Shown here: one piece after another, positions 53,092 through 61,935 of the stretch
Layout of the letters: the number at the start of each line of letters is the position of its first letter
Position numbering within the stretch: the first letter of the stretch is position 1
DNA from: DAIDKA01 sp036267975
GTDB lineage: Bacteria > Pseudomonadota > Gammaproteobacteria > Steroidobacterales > Steroidobacteraceae
Length of the DNA: 64,000 nt
Assembly: GCA_036267975.1 (NCBI GenBank)
Contig: DATAVA010000041.1
Location: forward strand, 37,644 to 101,643
Direction: 5' to 3'
Position numbers and translations under genes: made by a program
Notes under the pieces: model-generated
What the model saw: only the letters and a program-made list of their open reading frames with translations
What the model was told of the DNA's origin: nothing
The model's database searches: none

Positions 53092-54663
53092 ATGCATTGG
53101 TGGCAAAGCGGTGTCGTCTACCAGATCTATCCGCGCTCGTTTCAGGACTCCAATGGCGATGGGGTCGGGGATCTGCCGGGCATCATCGCGCGCCTGGACT
53201 ACCTGGTTGAACTGGGCGTCACGGCGGTATGGATTTCGCCGATCTATCCCTCGCCGATGGCCGATTTCGGTTATGACGTGGCGGATTACTGCAATATCGA
53301 TCCGGTCTTCGGAACGCTCGCGGATTTCGATCAGCTGGTGGCGGAACTGCACCGTCGCGACCTGAAGCTGATTCTCGATTTCGTTCCCAATCACACCTCC
53401 ATCGAGCACGAATGGTTCAATGCGAGCCGCTCCTCGCGCCGCGATCCGAAGCGGGATTGGTACATCTGGCGCGATCCGGCGCCCAACGGCGGCCCGCCCA
53501 CCAACTGGCTCAGTGAATTCGGTGGGCCAGCCTGGTCATGGGATACGGCGACGGAACAGTATTACTATCACGCGTTTCTCGCGGATCAGCCGGATCTCAA
53601 CTGGCGCAATCCGCAGGTTCAGGCAGCAATGTTCGACGTCATGCGCTTCTGGTTGGCGCGCGGCGTGGACGGGTTTCGGGTCGATGCCATCCACATGCTC
53701 TTCGAGAGCGAGCAGCTCATCGACAATCCGCCGAATCCGGCGTGGACCCGGCAAAAATCACCGGCCCGCCGGCTGCTGCGCCGCTACAGCGCGGATCAAC
53801 CCGAGACGCATGCCATGATCGGGAAAATGCGCCGGGTCGCGGATGAATTCGCCGACCGCGTGCTGATTGGCGAAGCCAATCTGCCCTACGATCGGCTGAT
53901 GCTGTACTACGGGGAGTCGCTGGGCGGCTTCCATCTGCCATTCAACTTCCAGCTGCTGCGCACGCCCTGGCAGGCACTCCCCATCGGGGCGCTCATCAGG
54001 CAGTACGAGGCAGCGCTGCCGACCGGAGGCTGGCCGAACTGGGTGCTGGGCAATCATGACCTCTCGCGCCTGCTCAATCGCGTCGGAAGTGCTGCGCAGG
54101 CGCGGGTTGCGGCCATGCTGCTGCTGACCTTGCGCGGCACGCCGACCATCTATTACGGCGAAGAACTGGGCATGCGCGACGTCAAGATCCCGCCCGGCTC
54201 CGTGCGTGATCCGTGGGAGCGGAACGTCCCGGGGCTGGGCCTGGGACGCGACCCATGCCGTACGCCGATGTGCTGGACTTCGCAGCCCGGAGCGGGCTTC
54301 ACGAGCGGCGTGCCCTGGTTGCCGCTCGGCGAGGAGTTTGCGCAAGTCAATGTGGCCGATGAGCACAACGACCGCGCTTCATTCCTCGCCTTGTACTGCG
54401 CCTTGCTCACGCTGCGGCGCGCTGAACCGGCCTTGAATGTGGGGTCCTATCGGGAAATTTCGGTTGATCCGCAATTGCTGGTCTACGAACGGGCAGCAGG
54501 CACACGCCGCCTGCTCGTCGCGCTAAATTTCAGCGACACGCCGTGCCCATGGCCGCCGCGGGAGGGTGCGTTTCGAGTCCTGCTTTCCACCCGCGATGCC
54601 AATCCCGCACGCGCCGCGATGACGGCGTTGGCTGCCCACGAAGGGATCGTGGCCGAACTGTAA
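53092..54663 (+). CDS. GH13 alpha-glucosidase
   Basis: 523 aa. WWQSGVVYQIYPRSFQDSNG at the start, then the four GH13 regions: DFVPNHTS, GFRVDAIHML with nucleophile Asp198, LIGEANL with acid/base Glu261, and LGNHDLSRL with Asp323. IGE-A and the overall length fit oligo-1,6-glucosidase/alpha-glucosidase enzymes acting on malto- or isomalto-oligosaccharides in the cytoplasm; there is no signal peptide. The ATG at 53092 is chosen over a TTG at 53086. No sugar transporter or regulator is adjacent. Confidence 0.94.
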   Translation: MHWWQSGVVYQIYPRSFQDSNGDGVGDLPGIIARLDYLVELGVTAVWISPIYPSPMADFGYDVADYCNIDPVFGTLADFDQLVAELHRRDLKLILDFVPNHTSIEHEWFNASRSSRRDPKRDWYIWRDPAPNGGPPTNWLSEFGGPAWSWDTATEQYYYHAFLADQPDLNWRNPQVQAAMFDVMRFWLARGVDGFRVDAIHMLFESEQLIDNPPNPAWTRQKSPARRLLRRYSADQPETHAMIGKMRRVADEFADRVLIGEANLPYDRLMLYYGESLGGFHLPFNFQLLRTPWQALPIGALIRQYEAALPTGGWPNWVLGNHDLSRLLNRVGSAAQARVAAMLLLTLRGTPTIYYGEELGMRDVKIPPGSVRDPWERNVPGLGLGRDPCRTPMCWTSQPGAGFTSGVPWLPLGEEFAQVNVADEHNDRASFLALYCALLTLRRAEPALNVGSYREISVDPQLLVYERAAGTRRLLVALNFSDTPCPWPPREGAFRVLLSTRDANPARAAMTALAAHEGIVAEL

Positions 54664-54776
54664 TCGCCGCGCACTTCGGCACGCAGGAATTGAGCACCCC
54701 TTTTCCAACCTACCGTCCGACAGACCTCCATCGCCGTGGCAAAGCAGTATCGGCCTCTCATCGCAGGAGACATGAG

Positions 54777-55040
54777 ATGAATGCAGTGGGTTCACCGCAG
54801 GTGGGCGATTGGTACCAGAACCGCGAGCTCGGCGAACGGTTTCAGGTGGTCAGTGTCGACTCGAATTCCGGCACAGTGCAGATCCAGTCCTTCGATGGCG
54901 CCCTGGACAGCATGGAGCCGGAGGAATGGGACGAGATGCCGCTGCTGACGGCGGCACCTCCGGAGGATTGGACCGGGCCGCTGGATGATGTCGAGCCGGA
55001 TGACGTCACCGAGGATGATTCACCCTCGGATCTGGCGTAG
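54777..55040 (+). CDS. Small acidic protein (DUF6763-like)
   Basis: 87 aa, strongly acidic at its C-terminus (DDVEPDDVTEDDSPSD). PQVGDWYQNRELGERFQVVSVD followed by TVQIQSFDGALDSMEPEEWDEM looks like a small SH3-like barrel and resembles the short gammaproteobacterial proteins labelled DUF6763; the match is from memory. A strong AGGAGA lies 7 nt before the ATG. The longer open frame upstream is a shadow of the glucosidase gene. It is convergent with the tannase-family gene (4 nt apart). Confidence 0.75.
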   Translation: MNAVGSPQVGDWYQNRELGERFQVVSVDSNSGTVQIQSFDGALDSMEPEEWDEMPLLTAAPPEDWTGPLDDVEPDDVTEDDSPSDLA

Positions 55041-55044
55041 CGCG

Positions 55045-56592
55045 TCACCTGGCGCGAGCGGGCGCCTCGCAGCTGAAATTCTGCGCCTCATCGGTGCTGC
55101 CTTTGCCCGTATACGCGGCCTGCTGCGGATAGGGGCACAGCGGGCGCGTGCGCGCAGTGGCGGCCGGCGGATTGCTGGCGATGAGCCGCTGCGGCGCATG
55201 GCCGCTGGCGACCCAGCCGTCGATGGCGCCAATGGTATCGATGACGGAAGGGCCGTCGCCGCCGCCGCAATGACCCATGCCGGGTACCAGGAACAGCCGT
55301 GTATTGGCCAGCTCCTTGGCATTCGCGTGTTGCGTGAGCGCCGTATAGAAGTTCACGGTGCTGCGCGTCGGGATCAGACCGTCCGCCATGCCATGTGACA
55401 GCAGGAGCTTGCGGCCGGCGGCGAGAAAGGGCTCGACGCCGGTGGGCGGCACATCGAGGTCGGCATGACCGGCCCGCATCGAACGCTCGACATCATGGTC
55501 ATAGTCGAAATTGCGGAAATCCCATTTGGGATCCTGGAACACGAGCGCGCGAAAGAATGTCGTCGCGACGGGGAACGGCTCGGGGCCCATGGTGAGGAGG
55601 GGCAGCATGCCCTCGCTGCCAGGCTCGAAGCCCGGATAGATCAGCTCACCGGTGCGCGGGTTGTGCACCCCGGCGTAGATGGCGCGCAGCGCGGCGACCT
55701 GCGGTGCGGTGAGACAGTCGGGGCCATCGGCGGCCTTGCACTGCAGGACCTGCGGATCAAAATCGCAGCCCAGGCGCGACACGATGCCATCGGTCACGCC
55801 ATCGCGCGCATCGCAGGCCTGCAGCACGGCCTTGTGCACCAGCGCGAATTTCTGCGGCGAGATGTGGCTGGCCGGATCCTTCAGCGTCGCAACGCCGGTC
55901 CACAGCGATGCGACCATCAGCCCCACCATCGGGTTCGCGGGCGCCATCGCGGAGATGCCGTCATAGTCCTTGGGATAACGATAGGCCTCCATCAGGCCCT
56001 GACGACCGCCGGTGGAGCAACTGACGAACAGCGACCGGCTGGCGGGCTTGTCGTAGAACGCCTTGACCAGCGCCTGCGCCGCGACAGTGGTTTCGTGCAC
56101 GGCGCGATAGCCGAAATCGATCAGCTTCTCGGGATGCCCGGCCGCGAAATTGCCATCCAGCGGACTGCCCTGGTGGCCATCATCGGTGGCCATCGTGGCG
56201 TAGCCCCTGGCCAGTGGCTCGGCCATGGAAGAGAGCACGACGGAGCCGGCCCACACGCCATTGCCGGTCCCAACGAACTTGCCGTTCCATCCGGAAGCCG
56301 GCAGCCACACTTCGAAGCGGATGTCCGAATCGGCACTGGGACGCAGCGTACCGGCGATGCGGCAGAAAGCCGGCAGGTGACTGTAGTCAGTGGCCGGCGC
56401 ACCCGGCCCACCGCCGCCCGCCGCGGCCGGCTTGAAGGCGCCCGCCGCAATCTCCTCGGCACTGCTGATGGTGGCATGCGGTAGCTTGAGATCGGCCAGT
56501 TGCGTGCACGGCGCGGCGGCTGCAGCTTGCGAACCAAATGCCGTCAGCACAGCGGCGCCTGCCAGCCAGGCCGGAATGGAATTGCTCAACAT
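55045..56592 (-). CDS. Secreted tannase/feruloyl-esterase family protein
   Basis: 515 aa with a signal peptide ending near GSQAAAAAP. The CS-D-HC pattern of the tannase family is visible: Cys192-Ser193 in SCSTGGRQGLMEAYR, Asp in MADGLIPTRSTVNFY and His-Cys in VPGMGHCGGGDG. The lid region contains ARDGVTDGIVSRLGCDFDPQ, a probable calcium site. Such enzymes release ferulate, gallate or related phenolic acids from plant esters. It is followed on the minus strand by no other gene and is preceded, 36 nt upstream, by the pseudokinase gene on the same strand. Confidence 0.93.
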   Translation of the reverse strand: MLSNSIPAWLAGAAVLTAFGSQAAAAAPCTQLADLKLPHATISSAEEIAAGAFKPAAAGGGGPGAPATDYSHLPAFCRIAGTLRPSADSDIRFEVWLPASGWNGKFVGTGNGVWAGSVVLSSMAEPLARGYATMATDDGHQGSPLDGNFAAGHPEKLIDFGYRAVHETTVAAQALVKAFYDKPASRSLFVSCSTGGRQGLMEAYRYPKDYDGISAMAPANPMVGLMVASLWTGVATLKDPASHISPQKFALVHKAVLQACDARDGVTDGIVSRLGCDFDPQVLQCKAADGPDCLTAPQVAALRAIYAGVHNPRTGELIYPGFEPGSEGMLPLLTMGPEPFPVATTFFRALVFQDPKWDFRNFDYDHDVERSMRAGHADLDVPPTGVEPFLAAGRKLLLSHGMADGLIPTRSTVNFYTALTQHANAKELANTRLFLVPGMGHCGGGDGPSVIDTIGAIDGWVASGHAPQRLIASNPPAATARTRPLCPYPQQAAYTGKGSTDEAQNFSCEAPARAR

Positions 56593-56628
56593 GGACTCAC
56601 CCCCTCATCAGCTGCGTCGATGATACGG

Positions 56629-57930
56629 CTAAGTCTGAGGTGTTGCGAGACCGGTGCCGCCGCTGCGTGTGAATTCGTATCGCAGCAGCCAGCGGCGGGT
56701 GCCGGGCACGGCAGCGGGCGGGAAGGTCGATTGCGTGGCCCCTTGCAGGGCCAGGCGGGCGAAGTATGAACTGGGCCCGGTGTTCTTCAGGTGCGCATCG
56801 ACGACGGCGCCCGAGCGATCCACCGCGACCAGCACCGTAATCCTGATGTGCCCGCGAATGGTCTTCAGCGCGCTGCGCGCAATGTCGGGCGTGTGTACGT
56901 GAACGGCGGCGGGCGTCGCCACGGGCGCTGTCGGAATCGGCGCAGCGATCTGCGGCGCGGCGGCAGGTGGCGGTACCGTGCCAGAAGCTGCCGGCGGCGC
57001 ATTCGCGTGAGTGTGAAACAGGCGCAGATCCACCCACCCAGCGGCTGCCAATAGGAGGACCCCGAGCGCAACGATGGCGGGCGTCCGCCGGCCCCGCGTG
57101 GCGGGTTCAGGTGGCGGCACGGGTGGCGGCGATGGTTCGGGCGCGCGTCCGAAGAACTGGGCTTGCAGATCCGCGGCCGAGGGACGCGCGGCGGCGGTGT
57201 AACTCAGGCAACGCTGCACCGTGTCCACGAATGCCGCGGGAACGGTGTCCGGCAGCCAGGCGGCGCTCGCTTGCGCATTCTGCCCAGGAAGCCGTTGCGT
57301 CAGCGCTTCGATGAGCGTAACTCCAAGACCCCAGATGTCGTCGGCCGACCCGAAACTCGCGAAGCTCGCTTCGGGGGGATCGTAAAAGGAAGGGCCGGCG
57401 CCGCCCACCCGCGGCGCGCCGCTGGGACGGATCCCGTCACTGGCGAGTTTCAGCTGATCGTTGACGACGAGAACATTCGCGGGCTTCAGATGTCCGAGGA
57501 TCAGACCCTGACGATGCAGGAAGGTCAGCGCGTCCAGGGTGGGGGCGAGCATTTCGCGCGCTTCATCGGCAGTGAGCGCGCGCTGACTGAGCACATCACT
57601 CAAGGTCTGTTCGCCATATTCCATGACGACGAATAAAAACCGGCGCCCTGCGAGTTGGCACAGACCCGCATCGAAAAGCTGGACCAGGTGCGGATGGGAT
57701 AACCCGGTGGCGGATCGCCAGTGCGCGAGCTGCGCCAAAGTTATCCGCTCGATCGGAGTGATCTTCAGCGCGGCACTGGCAACAGGCTGTCCCTTGCGTT
57801 CAGTCAGGAATACCGCGCTGTATTCGGAGCCTTGCACCAGGCGCTGCAGGGGATACATCCCGTTGATGACAGCGCTCTGCCACCCGGACCAGATCGGGGC
57901 CACAGCCGGAGCTGAATCTTGGGCTGTCAT
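56629..57930 (-). CDS. Kinase-fold pseudokinase with C-terminal TonB-like domain
   Basis: 433 aa. Residues about 25-260 have a Ser/Thr kinase fold: ATP Lys56 in ASAALKIT, the HPHLVQLFDAG strand and FVVMEYGEQTL hinge, and DDIWGLGVTLIEALT in the C-lobe. The catalytic loop expected as H-R-D-L-K-P-x-N reads L-G-H-L-K-P-A-N, with His147 in place of Asp; the D-F-G triplet reads S-D-G (164-166). Phosphotransfer is therefore doubtful. A proline-rich linker, a transmembrane helix (about 288-303) and a TonB C-terminal-like domain (about 350-425) follow. It is divergent from the DUF1592 operon. Confidence 0.88.
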   Translation of the reverse strand: MTAQDSAPAVAPIWSGWQSAVINGMYPLQRLVQGSEYSAVFLTERKGQPVASAALKITPIERITLAQLAHWRSATGLSHPHLVQLFDAGLCQLAGRRFLFVVMEYGEQTLSDVLSQRALTADEAREMLAPTLDALTFLHRQGLILGHLKPANVLVVNDQLKLASDGIRPSGAPRVGGAGPSFYDPPEASFASFGSADDIWGLGVTLIEALTQRLPGQNAQASAAWLPDTVPAAFVDTVQRCLSYTAAARPSAADLQAQFFGRAPEPSPPPVPPPEPATRGRRTPAIVALGVLLLAAAGWVDLRLFHTHANAPPAASGTVPPPAAAPQIAAPIPTAPVATPAAVHVHTPDIARSALKTIRGHIRITVLVAVDRSGAVVDAHLKNTGPSSYFARLALQGATQSTFPPAAVPGTRRWLLRYEFTRSGGTGLATPQT

Positions 57931-58107
57931 GCATGCGAGCCTACGACGGGTGATGGGTCGGCGCGAAATGTCCGCCCCTGGCGACAGCTTTGGATAATCA
58001 CCCTATCCCCCTAGATAAGGAACCGTCCAGCCCCGATAGACGTCAATTAGTTGTACAGCGAGAAGTCTCGATAATGGCTTGCTTCGCTTAAGCTTTTTGT
58101 GATTGTC
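57931..58107. promoter_or_regulatory. Divergent region between pseudokinase and DUF1592 operon
   Basis: 177 nt of relatively AT-richer DNA between two divergent units. It should contain both promoters. Short AT runs (TTTGGATAATC near 57989, CGATAATGG near 58070) could serve as -10 elements, but no matching -35 boxes are convincing. Confidence 0.35.
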
Positions 58108-60570
58108 ATGCGATATTTCACACCATTTCTGGCGTTTTCTGCACTCGGCTTTTCCATACAGGCCGGCGCCGCCGACGCAGCGGTCAAAGATCCGCCCGCG
58201 AAAGACGCTACGGTCAAGACCGAGTATGTCCACAAGGGTCAGCAGGACTGGGGCATGCTCAAGGAATATTGCAGCAAATGCCATAACACCAGCGACTGGG
58301 CCGGCGGCGTTGCCTTCGACACCATGCAACCGGCGCAGGTGCCGTCCAACGCGGACGTGTGGGAGGCGGCCGTACGCAAGCTCAGCGGTGGGCTGATGCC
58401 GCCGCCGGGCAATCCGCATCCGCCGCAGAAGCAGGTCGAGGATTTCGTGGGGTGGTTACAGGGGTACCTGGACGCCGCGCACGGAGCAGGGGATGAGCCG
58501 CTCGCGGGCAATGTTTCCGTCCAGCGCCTGAACCGCACGCAGTACGGCGCCGAAATCCAGGGCTTGCTCGGCGTCACCGTCAACGTGGACGATCTGCTGC
58601 CCCCGGAAACCGAGGTCGGCGGCTTTGACAACATCGCCGCGGCCTTGAGTGTCTCACCGACCTTCCTGAGCCAGTACGTGCGCGCCGCACGCGTCGTCGC
58701 GCACCTGGCCGTCGGTGAACCGTCACCGCGCACGGCCACGACCTTGTTCCCGGCACCGCGCACCAACCAGGACGAGTACCAACCCGGCATGCCGCTCGGC
58801 AGTCGCGGCGGCGAGGCGTTCACGTACAATTTTCCGGTAGATGGGGACTATCACTTCACCATCAAAGACCTCGACGTCGGGTTGTATACCTGGTCGACGG
58901 AAAGCCGCAACACTCTGGTGCTGCTCGTGGATGGCAAGGAAGTGTTCCGCGGCGACCTGGGTGGTTTGAAGGATCTGGAAACCGCCGACCGCGAAGGTGC
59001 GGCGGGTGCCGCCAAGCTGATGGCGCGCTTTGCGAACATCCCGGTGCACGTCAAAGCGGGGCAACGCAAGGTAGTCGTCACTTTCGTGCAGCGCTCGGAA
59101 GCCGAGTCGCCCTACGATGTCGGCTCCGGCGGCTTCACCGCACACCTGCGCACCGCGCGCCTGCTCGGTGGCGTGGAGGTATCCGGTCCGTACGGCGCGA
59201 CGCAGCTGTCCGACACCCCGAGCCGCAAGAAGATCTTCATCTGCCAGCCGCAGTCGGCCGATCAGGAGCGGCCCTGTGCGCAGCAGATCACCGAACACTT
59301 GGCGCAGCTCGCCTTCCGCCGGCCGGTCACGCCGGCCGACCTCGATCGGCTGATGCCCTTCTACGAAGCGGGCTACAAGCTCGGCGGCTTCAATCGCGGC
59401 ATCGAGCAGGTGGTGGCCGCCGTGCTGGTCAGCCCGGCGTTCCTGTACCGCGCCATTACGCCATCGCTGGATGCCGCGAATGGCAAGCTGCACGCCCTGA
59501 GCAACCTGGAGCTCGCCTCGCGCCTGTCGTTCTTCCTGTGGGACCAGGGGCCGGATGAGGAACTGCTGCGCGTGGCCATGGCGGGCCAGCTCACGCAGCC
59601 GAAAGTGCTCGACGCCCAGGCGCAACGCCTGCTGGCCGATCCGCGCGCCGCCTCGCTGGTGAATGACTTCGCCTTCCACTGGCTCGACCTCGACAAGATC
59701 GACTCGGTGGTGCCGGACCCGACAGTGTTTCCGGACTACAGCACGCAGCTGCGCGATGAATTCATGAAGGAGGCGAATCTGTTCATCTCGAGCATTTTCC
59801 TCGGCAATCAGAATGTGATGGGCCTGCTTGATGCGAACTACACCTTCCTCAATGACCGACTCGCCCGGCACTACGGCATCGACTCGGTCTACGGCAGCCA
59901 GTTCCGGCGCGTCGATCTGAAGGACCATCCGGAACGCTGGGGCCTGCTCGGCAAGGCCGCGATGCTGATGGAAACCTCGTACGCGGACCGGACCTCGCCG
60001 GTGCGGCGCGGTGCGTGGATCCTGGACAAGCTGATGGGCACGCCGCCCGCGCAGCCGCCGCCGGGCATCAACATGAATCTGGACCAGCCGCCGGGATCGA
60101 AGCCGACGACGGTACGCGCCCGCCTGGCCCTGCATCGGCAGAACCCGAGCTGCGGCCAGTGTCACGGCGTGATCGACCCCTACGGCCTGGCGCTCGAGAA
60201 CTTCGACGCCACCGGTTCGTGGCGCACCTTCGATCACGTGGCCAACGAGTCGATCGATCCGGCCTCATCGCTCCCGGATGGCAGGAAACTCACCGGTGAG
60301 GAGGATCTGCGCAAGCTGCTGGTGAGCCAGCCGGACCGCTTCGTGACGGCCCTGACGGAGAAGCTGATGATGTACGGCCTGGGCCGCAAGCTCGACTACT
60401 ACGACATGCCGCAGGTGCGCGCCATCGTCCACGCGGCCAAATCGCAGGACGATCGCTTCTTCGCGATCGTCCGCGGCATCGTCAACAGCGATGACTTCCG
60501 CCTGCAGGCCGAGCCGAAGGCAACGGATGCGCCCAGCCTGAAGCTTGCCGCCAATACGGGGAGCCACTGA
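58108..60570 (+). CDS. Exported DUF1592/DUF1588-type protein with two heme-c motifs
   Basis: 820 aa with a signal peptide (MRYFTPFLAFSALGFSIQAGAA). An N-terminal cytochrome-like segment has CSKCH at residues 55-59; then DUF1587 (VSVQRLNRTQYGAEIQGLL), a carbohydrate-binding-like beta-domain, DUF1595 (LAFRRPVTPADLDRL), DUF1592 (ASRLSFFLWDQGPDEELL; HYGIDSVYGSQFRRV) and DUF1588 with CGQCH at 682-686 (IDPYGLALENFDATGSWR), ending in DUF1585 (LMMYGLGRKLDYYD). The ATG at 58108 is preferred to a GTG at 58099. The family pairs with DUF1552 proteins; substrates are unknown. Confidence 0.92.
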   Translation: MRYFTPFLAFSALGFSIQAGAADAAVKDPPAKDATVKTEYVHKGQQDWGMLKEYCSKCHNTSDWAGGVAFDTMQPAQVPSNADVWEAAVRKLSGGLMPPPGNPHPPQKQVEDFVGWLQGYLDAAHGAGDEPLAGNVSVQRLNRTQYGAEIQGLLGVTVNVDDLLPPETEVGGFDNIAAALSVSPTFLSQYVRAARVVAHLAVGEPSPRTATTLFPAPRTNQDEYQPGMPLGSRGGEAFTYNFPVDGDYHFTIKDLDVGLYTWSTESRNTLVLLVDGKEVFRGDLGGLKDLETADREGAAGAAKLMARFANIPVHVKAGQRKVVVTFVQRSEAESPYDVGSGGFTAHLRTARLLGGVEVSGPYGATQLSDTPSRKKIFICQPQSADQERPCAQQITEHLAQLAFRRPVTPADLDRLMPFYEAGYKLGGFNRGIEQVVAAVLVSPAFLYRAITPSLDAANGKLHALSNLELASRLSFFLWDQGPDEELLRVAMAGQLTQPKVLDAQAQRLLADPRAASLVNDFAFHWLDLDKIDSVVPDPTVFPDYSTQLRDEFMKEANLFISSIFLGNQNVMGLLDANYTFLNDRLARHYGIDSVYGSQFRRVDLKDHPERWGLLGKAAMLMETSYADRTSPVRRGAWILDKLMGTPPAQPPPGINMNLDQPPGSKPTTVRARLALHRQNPSCGQCHGVIDPYGLALENFDATGSWRTFDHVANESIDPASSLPDGRKLTGEEDLRKLLVSQPDRFVTALTEKLMMYGLGRKLDYYDMPQVRAIVHAAKSQDDRFFAIVRGIVNSDDFRLQAEPKATDAPSLKLAANTGSH

Positions 60571-61916
60571 TGTTCCTGACCAAGAAACACCTCTCGCGCC
60601 GCACGGCCCTCAAGGGCCTGGGGGTATGCCTGGCGTTACCGCTGCTGGATGCGATGATCCCCGCCGCGACCGCGCTGGCGCAGACCGCCGCGGCGCCGAA
60701 AATGCGCGCGGGGTTCTTCTACTGGCCGCACGGCGCGATCATGGACAACACGCCGTATGGGGCGAAGATGGATCACTGGATGCCGAGCGGCACGGGTGCG
60801 GATTTCAAGTTGAGTCCGATCCTCGCCTCGCTGGAAAAGTACAAGCGCTACGTGACCTCCTTCAGCAACCTGGAGGATAAGGCGAGCTTTGATTCGGTGC
60901 ACGTGCTGGTGCCGGCGGCGTGGCTGAGCGGGGTGCAGCCGAATATCTCCTCGGTTACGCCTGACATGGCCATCACGCTCGATCAGGCCGTCGCGAAGCA
61001 GATCGGCCAGGAGACCGCGATACCCTCGCTGGAGATGGCCTCGGAGACCACGGTGCAGGTGGCGGCCTGCGGCGGCGCCGTCGGTGGCTGTTACTACAGC
61101 TCGACGCTCTCGTTCCGCGACCCGCATACGCCGCTGCCGATGGAGTACAACCCGCGCAAGATCTTCACGCAGCTCTTCGGTGAGGGTGACACGGCGCAGG
61201 AGCGCAAGCAGATTGCAACGGAGACCTCGAGTCTGCTCGATCTGATTTCGGACAGCACCACTTCGCTGCAACGCCAGCTGGGTGCGGCGGACCGCAACGT
61301 ACTGGCGAACTATCTGGATACGGTGCGCGAAATCGAGCGGCGCATCCAGCAGGCCGAGACCCACAAGCTGACGAACGTGACGCTGCCGGAAGCGCCGGAA
61401 GGTGTCCAGGACGGTTTCGACAAGCAGGTGGAACTGATGTTCGATCTGCTCGCGCTGGCGTATCAGGCCGATGTGACGCGCGTGGCCAGTTACTTCATGG
61501 TGTCGGAAGGCACGAACCGCACCTATAACTTCATCGGCGTGCCGGATGCCTTCCACCCGCTGTCGCATCACGCGAACGACATGGGACGCATCCAGCGGCT
61601 GGTGAAGATCCAGACCTGGCACGCGGAGCGCTTCGCACAGTTCCTCAGCAAGCTCGCGGCCACGCAGGATGGCGATGGCTCGCTGCTGGATCACTCGATC
61701 TTCCTGTACGGCTCGAACATGAGCAACAGCGACAAGCACAACAGCTACCCGCTGCCGAACATCCTGGTCGGCGGTGCCTGCGGCAAGGTCAAGGGCAGCC
61801 AGCACATCGACCTGCCGCCACATACGCCGTTGTCGAACGTGCTGCTGACCGTGCTGAACATCGTCGGCGCCGATGACAAGAAGTTCGGCGCCAGTACCGG
61901 CACCATCGCGGTTTAG
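60570..61916 (+). CDS. DUF1552 protein, Tat-exported
   Basis: 448 aa. A twin-arginine signal (LSRRTALKGLGVCLALPLLDAM) suggests export of a folded, possibly metal-bound protein. The body matches DUF1552: AGFFYWPHGAIMDN, FNSLEDK-like segment, LDQAVAKQIGQETAIPSLE, LAYQADVTRVASYFMVSEGTNRTY-type core and LPNILVGGACGKVKG. It overlaps the DUF1592 stop codon (TGATG), so the two are translationally coupled. The fold resembles the alkaline-phosphatase-like DUF1501 group. Confidence 0.93.
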   Translation: MFLTKKHLSRRTALKGLGVCLALPLLDAMIPAATALAQTAAAPKMRAGFFYWPHGAIMDNTPYGAKMDHWMPSGTGADFKLSPILASLEKYKRYVTSFSNLEDKASFDSVHVLVPAAWLSGVQPNISSVTPDMAITLDQAVAKQIGQETAIPSLEMASETTVQVAACGGAVGGCYYSSTLSFRDPHTPLPMEYNPRKIFTQLFGEGDTAQERKQIATETSSLLDLISDSTTSLQRQLGAADRNVLANYLDTVREIERRIQQAETHKLTNVTLPEAPEGVQDGFDKQVELMFDLLALAYQADVTRVASYFMVSEGTNRTYNFIGVPDAFHPLSHHANDMGRIQRLVKIQTWHAERFAQFLSKLAATQDGDGSLLDHSIFLYGSNMSNSDKHNSYPLPNILVGGACGKVKGSQHIDLPPHTPLSNVLLTVLNIVGADDKKFGASTGTIAV

Positions 61917-61935
61917 AACCGACAAGGCAGGCACC

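Noticed and set aside
54543..54776. N-terminal extension of the small acidic protein into the glucosidase gene
   Set aside because: The strong AGGAGA before the ATG at 54777 and the folded-domain start argue for the shorter protein; the extension is a shadow frame.
58723..60237. 504-codon antisense frame within the DUF1592 gene
   Set aside because: No signal, start site or motif; the plus-strand gene has diagnostic motifs along the entire length.
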